A stretch of DNA of 64,000 bases from the NCBI RefSeq assembly GCF_027594145.1, contig NZ_JAQFFK010000003.1, positions 248,001-312,000 on the forward strand, written 5' to 3'. Positions within the stretch are counted from its first letter, which is position 1. Each line of letters opens with the position of its first letter. Below, one piece after another: positions 42,885 to 50,837 of this stretch. The notes beneath the pieces were generated by a model, which saw only the letters and a list, made by a program, of their open reading frames with translations, searched no databases and was not told the DNA's origin. The translations under genes were made by a program, and so were the position numbers. Source of the DNA: Methanococcoides alaskense. Lineage in GTDB: Archaea; Halobacteriota; Methanosarcinia; Methanosarcinales; Methanosarcinaceae.

Positions 42885-43416
42885 ACCTTTCGATTATCTT
42901 TTCAGGGGTCAGGTGTATCACAGGAACTTTTGAATTTCCTGCATCAACGTGCACCACAATTACTCCCCTGTCAACATTTTTTAGTTTCTCCCTGAATTCC
43001 TCTTCGCTGAACGTATTATGAACTTCATCGATACCAGCTCCTTTTGCAACGATTGCGAGATCGGTACCAAGAGCTGTGGCTGTGAGCTGGTCTCCGGTAG
43101 AACCGTAGGCTCCATTATCTATTATTATCAAAAGGTAATTTTCAGGATGTTGGTGTGCAATGGTGGCAAGACTTCCCATGTTCATCAGGACCGAACCGTC
43201 CCCGTCTATTGCTATGACATGCCTGTCGGGAACTGAAAGGGCAACTCCAAGACCGATGGATGATGAAAGTCCCATTGAACCCAGCATGTAGAAGTTTGCG
43301 CTCCTGTCTTTCAGATCATGTAGTTCGCGGGAAGGGTATCCAATATTGCAGATGAGGAGTGAATCCTTATCTTCTGCCTTTTGAACTATCGCTTTAATGG
43401 CATTGAAACGTTTCAT
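42847..43416 (-). CDS. comE: Sulfopyruvate decarboxylase, beta subunit
   Basis: ComE with ComD decarboxylates sulfopyruvate to sulfoacetaldehyde in coenzyme M biosynthesis. The 189 residues carry the TPP-binding GDGSVLMNMGSLATI motif (residues about 71-85) and the IDNGAYGSTGDQLT acceptor segment. It is preceded by comD, whose stop overlaps its start (ATGA). Its 3' end overlaps the marker 16 gene on the other strand. The two subunits together equal a single TPP decarboxylase split in two genes. Confidence 0.93.
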   Translation of the reverse strand: MKRFNAIKAIVQKAEDKDSLLICNIGYPSRELHDLKDRSANFYMLGSMGLSSSIGLGVALSVPDRHVIAIDGDGSVLMNMGSLATIAHQHPENYLLIIIDNGAYGSTGDQLTATALGTDLAIVAKGAGIDEVHNTFSEEEFREKLKNVDRGVIVVHVDAGNSKVPVIHLTPEKIIERFMSECARPSMSS

Positions 43417-43910
43417 TCTGCCTCCCAGAACCCGATCTCAAGAAGAACCGCTACAGGTCTCTTTTTTTCAATGGCTATTCTCCACGCATAATGTATTGCG
43501 TCTTCCACAGTATCGATCGTGGGAACTACATATGGTATGTCAAGGGTATCGAGTAACGAAGGTGTCATTTGTCCCATTGGGTACTGTGCACAGATCGTCT
43601 CCCCTTCACAACCACGGTGGCTCATTATAAGGAGTAGCGGGATATGAAAAAGGTTGTTCAATGATGCCAAAGCATTGATCGAGTTTCCGAGTCCCGAATT
43701 TTGCATTAGCATTGCGGGGATCCTTCCTCCCATGTAAGCTCCGGCACAGATACCCACACCTTCCTCTTCACGCGTGACCGGAATATGTATCATCGTAGGA
43801 TCGTCATCGATCATGGGGAATATTTCTTTCAGGTTAATGCAGGGTACACTCACTACAAAGTCCACACCTGTCATCTTTATACCGTTAAATACTGCTACAC
43901 TGGCATCCAT
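43413..43910 (-). CDS. comD: Sulfopyruvate decarboxylase, alpha subunit
   Basis: The pyrimidine-binding half of the TPP enzyme. The 165 residues include the catalytic-glutamate region (HIPVTREEEGVGICAGAYMGG), QNSGLGNSINALASL and IMSHRGCEGE. The ATG at 43910 is preceded by GTGGTGATACAA, a better ribosome site than the GTG at 43922. The gene is 38 bases downstream of the cysteate synthase gene on the same strand, completing the coenzyme M set cysteate synthase-comD-comE. An aminotransferase from elsewhere would link cysteate to sulfopyruvate. Confidence 0.93.
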   Translation of the reverse strand: MDASVAVFNGIKMTGVDFVVSVPCINLKEIFPMIDDDPTMIHIPVTREEEGVGICAGAYMGGRIPAMLMQNSGLGNSINALASLNNLFHIPLLLIMSHRGCEGETICAQYPMGQMTPSLLDTLDIPYVVPTIDTVEDAIHYAWRIAIEKKRPVAVLLEIGFWEAE

Positions 43911-43948
43911 TTGTATCACCACACTTTAAGATCGATGGCACCGTTCAT

Positions 43949-45202
43949 TCAATAACCTCTGTTCTTTAAAAGTTCAGCGACCTTTTCCAATATCTTGTTC
44001 TCTGCATCGGTGTCATCAGAGGATACTTCAAGATCAACACCCAACTGACGGGTCGGTAATTCCTCTTCCAGGCGTTTCTGACCTCCTCCGGTAATGTTCA
44101 GAACAATACTTTCATCAGCCTTTATCTCGCCTTTTTCCAGAGCTTTCATAATGGCTGCACAGGCAATTGCAGGAGCAGGTAATATGTCAATGCCTTCGTT
44201 CTCTTCAAAGAGCTTTCTTGCCTGATCAGCTTCTTTGTTCGTTATTCCGTAGATGATCCCATTAGTGTCATCAAGGGCATCCTTCACTCCACCGATGGCT
44301 CCGTATGGTGGTTTTCTGTTGAACAGCACATCATCGTACATCTCTTCCGGGCAGTTCCCATTGGTCTGTTCGCCTGTCCAGGTTGAATAAAGCGGGGCAC
44401 ATGGCAGGTTTTGTGCAAGATGAAGGCGTGGCATATTATTCCCGAAACGGCCATCTTCTATGAGCCTCATGGAAGCTTCCCAGGCGGATATTCCGCCAGT
44501 ACCGCTTCCGACAGCCTGGAAATAATGCTGGGGTAGGCTCTTTGTAGTGAGGACCGCATCAAGCATCACGGTTCCCATACCATCACGTCTGGCAACGTTG
44601 CGTGCTCCGCCTTCACTGACAAAACCATCCCTTGCTGCTATCTTTTCCGCCATTGCGATGGCCTGGTAATAATCACCATCTACAGTTACCGTACAGACCG
44701 AAGATGTGTCCTCTTCAGTTGTCCAGAGCCTATATGTACTGTTCTTTGGAACTATGAGCAATACTGGATATCCTGTTATTGATGCCACATGAGTAAATGC
44801 CCTGGCAGTATTGCCGGCGGATGCTACAACGAGTATCCTCTTCTCATTGTGTTCCATGAGGCGCTGTATGGTTGGGAACGATTCAAGGTCTTTAAAACTG
44901 CATGTTCTTATGGCACCCTCTTTTTCAGGCCAGTATCCATTGAAAGTTATGTTCAGGTCGTTCAATCCCAGCTCTTTTGCAAACCCTTCGCTTTTGTAGG
45001 TCACGGGTCTGCCGGAACCTTTCTCTATTATGCCGTTTACAGGCAGCCAATCGTAATATCTCCATATTCCCGGCATATCGGTTGGCTCGATCTGCTTTTT
45101 GAAGTATTCGGTACGTGGCAATGCATCATCATCAGGGCAGTGTAATGCGTATGGGTCACGAACTTCCCCGCATCCGGGGCATTTCACAATATATTTGTTC
45201 AT
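43949..45202 (-). CDS. Cysteate synthase (coenzyme M biosynthesis)
   Basis: A PLP-dependent enzyme of the threonine-synthase fold that converts phosphoserine and sulfite to cysteate in Methanosarcinales coenzyme M synthesis. At 417 residues it matches the length known for Methanosarcina. Seen: the zinc-knuckle-like CPGCGEVRDPYALHCPDD at the N-terminus, VASAGNTARAFTHVA, AVGSGTGGISAWEA and NITGGGQKRL. A TATA box (TTATATAA) about 25-30 bases upstream of the ATG at 45202 suggests a leaderless transcript; longer frames to 45304 lack any ribosome site. It is the first gene of the cysteate synthase-comD-comE operon. Confidence 0.9.
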   Translation of the reverse strand: MNKYIVKCPGCGEVRDPYALHCPDDDALPRTEYFKKQIEPTDMPGIWRYYDWLPVNGIIEKGSGRPVTYKSEGFAKELGLNDLNITFNGYWPEKEGAIRTCSFKDLESFPTIQRLMEHNEKRILVVASAGNTARAFTHVASITGYPVLLIVPKNSTYRLWTTEEDTSSVCTVTVDGDYYQAIAMAEKIAARDGFVSEGGARNVARRDGMGTVMLDAVLTTKSLPQHYFQAVGSGTGGISAWEASMRLIEDGRFGNNMPRLHLAQNLPCAPLYSTWTGEQTNGNCPEEMYDDVLFNRKPPYGAIGGVKDALDDTNGIIYGITNKEADQARKLFEENEGIDILPAPAIACAAIMKALEKGEIKADESIVLNITGGGQKRLEEELPTRQLGVDLEVSSDDTDAENKILEKVAELLKNRGY

Positions 45203-45339
45203 GGGTTCAAGTCGGAAAATATGTTTATATAACTTTTCATTAAATGGGCAAAAATTGCCGTATTGTGTATCTATTGTGGCTGGTAATGTACATTTCGGAC
45301 ACAACCGTTCAAAAAATGCTGTTCACTCTTGAGCTTATC

Positions 45340-45375
45340 ATAGGGTAAAAAATAAAATGAGGCTACCAAAGCCTC
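45340..45375 (-). terminator. Terminator of the cytochrome b5-like gene
   Basis: On the minus strand, GAGGCTTTGGTAGCCTC forms a 6-bp stem followed by ATTTTATTTTTTACCC. Confidence 0.6.
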
Positions 45376-45390
45376 GAAAAAAAGAAGGTT

Positions 45391-45624
45391 TCAGGCCTTC
45401 AAAGTTCCCACTACTGGTAAATCTTCCAGTACATCGTCATCATGGGGCGCATCTTCCTGATCAGCTGTAAGGTCAATGCCTCCCTCATGCATTCCCTGAT
45501 GGTCACCGTCCTCCCATAGCATGCTCTCGGTTACATCATAGACCTTCCCTTTATATGCAATATAGCATTTTTCTCCATCTTTGCCGTTGTATTTTGCAAG
45601 TTCCTCTGTTGTGAATTCTTCCAT
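45391..45624 (-). CDS. Cytochrome b5-like haem/steroid-binding domain protein
   Basis: A 77-residue stand-alone domain of the cytochrome b5 superfamily. The FTTEELAKYNG-KDGEKCYIAYKGKVYDVT opening and the HQGMHEGGIDLTADQEDAPHDDDVL core are typical; the histidine pair that would bind haem in true b5 corresponds to H in HQGMH and PHDD. Archaeal members often lack demonstrated haem binding. The start has GGGAGGAATC. It is a single-gene unit with its own terminator, between the coenzyme M operon and the PAS kinase. Confidence 0.9.
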   Translation of the reverse strand: MEEFTTEELAKYNGKDGEKCYIAYKGKVYDVTESMLWEDGDHQGMHEGGIDLTADQEDAPHDDDVLEDLPVVGTLKA

Positions 45625-45671
45625 TTGATTCCTCCCATTTTTCTATATCTTTACTATGTCCTAATAATTAT

Positions 45672-48164
45672 TTATGCTTTCTTCAATGTGACCCAGAACA
45701 TACTACCTTGTCCTTCAGGATTATCTTCCACACCAACTTTGCCTTTATGGAGTTCAACTATCCTTTTTACGATGGCAAGGCCAAGCCCGCTTCCCTTTAT
45801 ACTCTTGTTTCCCACACGTTTGAAACGTTCGAATACCAATGGCTTGTCTTCGTCTGAAATACCTTCGCCTGAATCAGTAACCGCGATCTTACAGTTATCG
45901 TCCGCATCTTCAATTCGGACCACTATGTCCCCTTTGTCAGATCCGTATTTCAATGCATTTGATATTAAATTGATGAAAACTTCCTCTATCATTGGATTTG
46001 CAAGTGCAGTGCATGACCCTTCCGAAATTATCCTGATATACACACCTTTTTCTTCTGCCTGATACTCAAAGTTGGCTATAACGCCATTTATCATATTGCC
46101 AACATCAATGGTTTCAAACTCCATATCATCGGTAGAATCCAGTTTGGCAAAAGCAGCTGCACTTTCAATAAGTTCAATAAGGTTTTTGGTACTGAGATCG
46201 ATCTTTCCCAATCTTTTCAGCTTCGTTTCATCATCTTCTGAAGAAAGCATCATGTATGTATATCCACTTATTACAGTTGCGTGGTTCAATAGATCATGTC
46301 GCATGATGTCTGTAAAGATATCTTTGAGTTCATTTGAATGCTCAAGTTCTTCAGAGTATTTTTTAAGCAATTTTTCGGACCTGACACGTTTTGTGATATC
46401 AAGGATGGCTCCAATAAGTCCTAACGTTTCTCCATTCATATCCGTGAAGACCGATTTGTGGAATATCACATCTTGTCTGCTTTTTGTCACTGGATTTTCG
46501 ACCTGACCTTCGTATATCTGCGTACCTTCGCTGGCCATGAGGTCCATATCCATTTCGTGATATTTATACGCAAGATCATTTTGACAAAGCTCATATACAC
46601 TTTTTCCAATAATATCATCTTTCTTATGAGCTGTCATATCTTCGAAAGCTTTGTTACATCCGATATATAGTCCTTTTTTGTCTTTATAGAACATCGGTGC
46701 AGGTATAGCGTCCATCAGTTCCTGAAGGAAATGAAGCTGTTTTTTCAGTTTGTTTTCTGATTCCACGCGCTGAGTAATGTCAAGGATAACTCCTATGAGT
46801 CCTGCAGTTTCTCCATTCATGTCAGTGAAAACGGACTTATTGAAAAGGACATTACGTTCTGTATTATCTCCCATGTAAACGACCTCAGATTCGTATGTCT
46901 GTGTTCCGCCGTTCTTCACAAGTTCCCGGTCCATATGGTGGTATTCTTCAGCCTGCTTTTCATCATATACCCCATATGCATCCTTTCCTACCATATCCTC
47001 ACATTTTGAACCGGAAAATGTCTCAAAGGCCCCGTTGCAGCCAAGATAGTTCCCATTCTTATCTTTATAGTACACAGGTGCAGGGATCGCTTCAAGCAGT
47101 TCCTGCATGAAATGGGCGTGCTTTCTTTGGGCTTCCTCTGCCTCTTTACGCTCTGTTATATCGAAAACGGCACCGATCTGTCCTGCAACGTTACCATCTA
47201 TATCTGTGAAAACCGAATTATTGAAAATAACTGCACGTTTTTGTCCGGAAACTGATCGCAAGTAGTACTCGTATGTCTGAGTTCCTCCCTTTTCAATGAG
47301 CTCCGTATTCATTTGATTGTACTTCTCTGCGATATCGTTCTCGTACAGCTCATAAACACCTTTTCCGATCATATCTTTTTTTGGTATGCCTGTAAATTCT
47401 GCAAAAGTATTGTTGCATCCAAGGTAGATCCCGTCCTTGTCTTTATAGAATATTGGCACTGGAATGGCATCGATAAGTTCCTGCATGAAATGAACTTGTT
47501 GTTTTTTCACCTTCTCGGCTTCTTTTTGCCTAGTGATATCATTTCCAATTGCAATTGAGCCAATGGTCTCGCCGCTCTCATCAAGAAGATTCCTTGAATT
47601 CCATGATATTATACGCTCTTTCCCATCTTTTCGTTTGATCACAGTTTCAAATCCTGAGACCTTCTTTCCTTCGTTTATGATGGCATTAGCTGTGGCGAAT
47701 ATCTCATTTCTATATTTTTTATCAGGATATAAGTGATCCCATATTTTTGTCGTTCCAAGTACTTCTTTCCTGGAATATCCACTTATGGCCTCCGCAGCAT
47801 TGTTCCAAACAATTACTTCTGCATCCTTGTTGAGGACATTTATCCAGACATCTGCACTTTCAATGATGGTCTGCTGGAATTGGTTAAGTCTGTACAGATC
47901 TTCTTCGGCAAGTTTTTTCTCTGTAAAATCCTGCACTGTAAAGGTAACCCCTGTCGAAGGGTCATTAACATCGATAAGTGCAAATGTCATATAGATATCT
48001 CTGATATCCCCGTTTTTGCGAACCCATTGTGATTCTATCAGACCTGGTTTTTTGCTATCGATAATTCTCTTCAGTTCTTTGCCGACACGTTCGTATTCTT
48101 CATGACTTGGATAGAGCATCTCAGTATTCTGTCCGATAAGTTCCTCTTTTGTATATCCGAACAT
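45672..48164 (-). CDS. Multi-PAS sensor histidine kinase, part downstream of the amber codon
   Basis: 830 residues starting at an internal ATG. It contains five PAS domains: the first resumes at MFGYTKEELIGQNTEML, then one with ESADVWINVLNKDAEVIVWNN, then three near-identical copies opening (I/A)IPxPxFYKDK-GxYLGCN. The histidine kinase core follows: H-box MRHDLLNHATVISG (about residue 600), N-box INLISNALKYGSDKGD, G1 DSGEGIS, G2 GSGLGLAIVKRIV. The frame is the same as in the upstream gene, and the codons between 48290 and 48165 continue a PAS domain without a gap, so this ORF by itself starts in mid-domain. Ends in TAA. Confidence 0.9.
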   Translation of the reverse strand: MFGYTKEELIGQNTEMLYPSHEEYERVGKELKRIIDSKKPGLIESQWVRKNGDIRDIYMTFALIDVNDPSTGVTFTVQDFTEKKLAEEDLYRLNQFQQTIIESADVWINVLNKDAEVIVWNNAAEAISGYSRKEVLGTTKIWDHLYPDKKYRNEIFATANAIINEGKKVSGFETVIKRKDGKERIISWNSRNLLDESGETIGSIAIGNDITRQKEAEKVKKQQVHFMQELIDAIPVPIFYKDKDGIYLGCNNTFAEFTGIPKKDMIGKGVYELYENDIAEKYNQMNTELIEKGGTQTYEYYLRSVSGQKRAVIFNNSVFTDIDGNVAGQIGAVFDITERKEAEEAQRKHAHFMQELLEAIPAPVYYKDKNGNYLGCNGAFETFSGSKCEDMVGKDAYGVYDEKQAEEYHHMDRELVKNGGTQTYESEVVYMGDNTERNVLFNKSVFTDMNGETAGLIGVILDITQRVESENKLKKQLHFLQELMDAIPAPMFYKDKKGLYIGCNKAFEDMTAHKKDDIIGKSVYELCQNDLAYKYHEMDMDLMASEGTQIYEGQVENPVTKSRQDVIFHKSVFTDMNGETLGLIGAILDITKRVRSEKLLKKYSEELEHSNELKDIFTDIMRHDLLNHATVISGYTYMMLSSEDDETKLKRLGKIDLSTKNLIELIESAAAFAKLDSTDDMEFETIDVGNMINGVIANFEYQAEEKGVYIRIISEGSCTALANPMIEEVFINLISNALKYGSDKGDIVVRIEDADDNCKIAVTDSGEGISDEDKPLVFERFKRVGNKSIKGSGLGLAIVKRIVELHKGKVGVEDNPEGQGSMFWVTLKKA

Positions 48165-48290
48165 CTTGTACAGTTTGTCATTAACATCGAGGAACTTGCG
48201 TGCCCATGTGATCCCTATTCCTGTTGGTGTTGCCTGGAATATACTCCGAATATGTCTCTTTTTCTTCTCCTTTTCCAGGTCTATCCTTTT

Positions 48291-48293
48291 CTA
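48291..48293 (-). other. In-frame amber (TAG) codon, candidate pyrrolysine codon
   Basis: The TAG follows DITE and is followed in the same frame by KRIDLEKEKKKRHIRSIFQA and a PAS domain. Seven equivalent PAS-end linkers in the same protein have K, H, K, Q, R, R or R at this position (for example DITKKKLAE). An AAG to TAG change is one base. Readthrough as pyrrolysine or a nonsense mutation are the alternatives. Confidence 0.6.
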
Positions 48294-49553
48294 TTCGGTG
48301 ATGTCCTGTGCGGTAAAGGTCATTCCTACTTCGGGATCTTTGGGATCTACCAGAGCTACTGTTAGTAGCACGTCAATAGGGGTTCCTTCCTTTTTTCTGA
48401 GCTTTGTTTCGACAGTTTCCGTTGTTCTGTCTTTTATAAGCTTAATAAGCTCAATACCAACTTTATTGTACTCCTCTTCGGAATCGTAACATATCATTAC
48501 GTTCCTTCCGATGAGCTCTTCTCTTGAGTAGCCTACAATATCACAGAATCCCTGATTCACATCTTTGAATACCCTATCCCAGACAACACCAATCCCGATC
48601 GGTGTGGCAAGGAATATACTTCTGTTCTTTGCTTCCTTTTCTCGAATGGTCCTTTCAGCAAGCTTTTTCTTAGTGATATCCTGCATTGTGAAAATATACC
48701 CTTTTGAAGCATCGTCAGGGTCTGCAAGAGCAAAATTAAGCAGTATGTCTGTTATCTGTCCGTTCTTCCTTTTGAAAGGGTACTCTACAGTAGCTATTCG
48801 TTTTTCAGTTAGATCGGGGTATATCTCTTCCCCGGCCTTTTTGTAATCTTCATTGGAAAGATAGAATTTCCGGGTATCCTGCCCTATCATTTCTGACCTT
48901 TGATACCCTGTCATACGACAGACTTCATCGTTCACTTCCAATATCTTCCTACCAGTAACTTTTCCAATTCCGATCGGAGCTACACGCAATATACTTTCTG
49001 AAAGGGCCTTCTCTTCTTTCAGGGAAGCTTCAATTTCCTTTCGTTCCTCAATTTCCTTTTTTAGGTCCTCGTTGGCCTTTGTCAGTTCAGCGGTCCTTTC
49101 ATCAACAAGCTTTTCAAGGTGTTTGCGATCTGTCCGCAGATCCTCTTCCGTGAGCTTATGTTCGTTTATATCCCTGAGAACTCCAATGATGCCTGCTGAG
49201 CTACCATCTTTATTGCTCTGGAACTGTGGCAGGTTTTCCATCCAATGTGGATTTCCTTCGCTATCGACCAATCTGAAAGTTGTATTAATAGCTCTACGAC
49301 TTTCCATCGTCTTCCAGAACTCATCAATGAGCCTTTCACCATCACCCGGGTACACGTAGTCTTTAAAATGAGTGTTCTGTATATCTTTTGGATCGAGGCC
49401 ATAGTGATTCATCTGTGGGCTGATATAAAGTACAATTCCTTCTGAATTCACTATGTAGAGGATATCACTTGTATTCTCTATGAGGAACTTGTATTTCTCC
49501 TCCCCTTTGTTCACAAGATCTTCAATAGAGACAAAACGACCGTTTTCTGTCAT
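48291..49553 (-). CDS. Multi-PAS sensor protein, part upstream of the amber codon
   Basis: 420 residues: PAS domain 1 (about 15-130, YKFLIENTSDILYIVNSEGIV), a coiled-coil linker (LRTDRKHLEKLVDERTAEL), PAS 2 (about 188-290) and PAS 3 (about 305-410), ending at DITE followed by TAG (48291-48293). There is no signal peptide or membrane segment, so sensing is cytoplasmic. Without reading through the TAG, this protein has no kinase domain, and the kinase part would have no full fourth PAS domain. The ribosome site AAAGGTAGG precedes the ATG. The whole gene is 45672-49553 (1293 codons plus stop). Confidence 0.9.
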   Translation of the reverse strand: MTENGRFVSIEDLVNKGEEKYKFLIENTSDILYIVNSEGIVLYISPQMNHYGLDPKDIQNTHFKDYVYPGDGERLIDEFWKTMESRRAINTTFRLVDSEGNPHWMENLPQFQSNKDGSSAGIIGVLRDINEHKLTEEDLRTDRKHLEKLVDERTAELTKANEDLKKEIEERKEIEASLKEEKALSESILRVAPIGIGKVTGRKILEVNDEVCRMTGYQRSEMIGQDTRKFYLSNEDYKKAGEEIYPDLTEKRIATVEYPFKRKNGQITDILLNFALADPDDASKGYIFTMQDITKKKLAERTIREKEAKNRSIFLATPIGIGVVWDRVFKDVNQGFCDIVGYSREELIGRNVMICYDSEEEYNKVGIELIKLIKDRTTETVETKLRKKEGTPIDVLLTVALVDPKDPEVGMTFTAQDITE

Positions 49554-49647
49554 TGATGTTGCCTACCTTTCGGTGAACTACTCAGTTAACAATTATAATC
49601 TTCAAGTACCCATATAAGTTCCATCTAATTATATATGAAGTGTTCTA

Positions 49648-50787
49648 TCAATCATTTCCTTCCAGAACTTCCACAACCCTTTTTAGGATCTCTCGTATCT
49701 GAATATGCTGCGGACAATGTTCTTCGCACAGCCCACATTCCGTGCACCTGGAGGCTGCTTCTTCGGGGGGTACGAACAGACCGTATTGGAAACTTGCTTT
49801 TTCAACATTGCCATACATTGAGGCACTGTTAAGATAGGTAAATGCGGCCGGTATATTCACTCCTGTTGGGCATGGCATACAATATTTGCAGTTAGTACAA
49901 TTGACTTCCATTTTCTCATTGTAGAACTTGCGCACCTTTTGGAGAACTTCTTTGTCATTATCTGTAAGCGAATTTGCTTCTCCTTTCTCAGCATAGGCAA
50001 TATTCTGCTCCACCTGCTCCAAAGTGCTCATTCCGCTAAGAACTATGCTTATTTCCGGCTGGTCCCACAAATACTGGAAACACCAGTTCGCAGGGGTGCG
50101 TTTTATTTCGGCACTGTCCCAGATGCGCTGTACTGTTTCAGGCACCTGTACGAGATTTCCTCCCCTTAGGGGTTCCATTATAGCTACATCTATGCCTTTT
50201 TGTGCAGCATATTGAAGTCCCTGCTTTCCTGCCTGGTAGTCCTCATCCATGAAATTATACTGTATCATGCAGAAATCCCAGTCGTAGCCATCTATGATCT
50301 CTTTGAATACCGTTATGTCGTCGTGGAACGAGAATCCGATATATTTGATCTTTCCACTGGATATGGCACTTTCAATGAATTCGAACATGCCAAGCTCTCT
50401 CATTCTGTTCCAGTATCCTCTGGTAAATCCATGCATGAGGTAAAAGTCAATATGGTCTGTCTGAAGGCGTTCTAACTGTTCTTCAAGGAATCTGTCCATG
50501 TCCTCCCTTGTCTGGACAAGCCATAATGGAAGCTTTGTGGCAAGGAGCACCTTGTCCCGAAGACCGTTGGCAAGTACCTTTCCAACAAAAGGTTCGCTCA
50601 TTCCTGCATGATACGGGTAAGCGGTATCAAAGTAATTGACCCCATTTTCAATGGCAAATTCGATCATTCTGGTCGCTTTTTCTTCATCGATCTGATCTTC
50701 TTTTCCATCGATGACGGGGAGTCTCATGCAACCAAATCCAAGTATCGAGACCTTTTCATCTGCATTGCCAAATTTACGATATAACAT
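49648..50787 (-). CDS. Aldo/keto reductase with C-terminal two-[4Fe-4S] domain
   Basis: Residues 1-270 form the aldo/keto reductase barrel with the catalytic Tyr/Asp/Lys/His set recognisable in YFDTAYPYH (Asp, Tyr), LLATKLPL (Lys) and DFYLMHGF (His). A C-terminal ferredoxin-like domain follows with CTNCKYCMPCPTGV (about residue 296) and CTECGLCEEHCPQHI (about 345), giving two [4Fe-4S] clusters. This fusion is common in anaerobes, where the clusters feed the reductase; the substrate is unknown. A single gene, whose promoter lies in the tnpB left-end region. Confidence 0.93.
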   Translation of the reverse strand: MLYRKFGNADEKVSILGFGCMRLPVIDGKEDQIDEEKATRMIEFAIENGVNYFDTAYPYHAGMSEPFVGKVLANGLRDKVLLATKLPLWLVQTREDMDRFLEEQLERLQTDHIDFYLMHGFTRGYWNRMRELGMFEFIESAISSGKIKYIGFSFHDDITVFKEIIDGYDWDFCMIQYNFMDEDYQAGKQGLQYAAQKGIDVAIMEPLRGGNLVQVPETVQRIWDSAEIKRTPANWCFQYLWDQPEISIVLSGMSTLEQVEQNIAYAEKGEANSLTDNDKEVLQKVRKFYNEKMEVNCTNCKYCMPCPTGVNIPAAFTYLNSASMYGNVEKASFQYGLFVPPEEAASRCTECGLCEEHCPQHIQIREILKRVVEVLEGND

Positions 50788-50837
50788 GTAATCCCTCTAT
50801 TTTATAATTAAATAAGCAAGAATACCACCCATTTTAA

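Noticed and set aside
45203-45304. N-terminal extension of cysteate synthase
   Set aside because: The TATA box lies inside it, about 25-30 bases before the ATG at 45202, and known homologues have about 417 residues.
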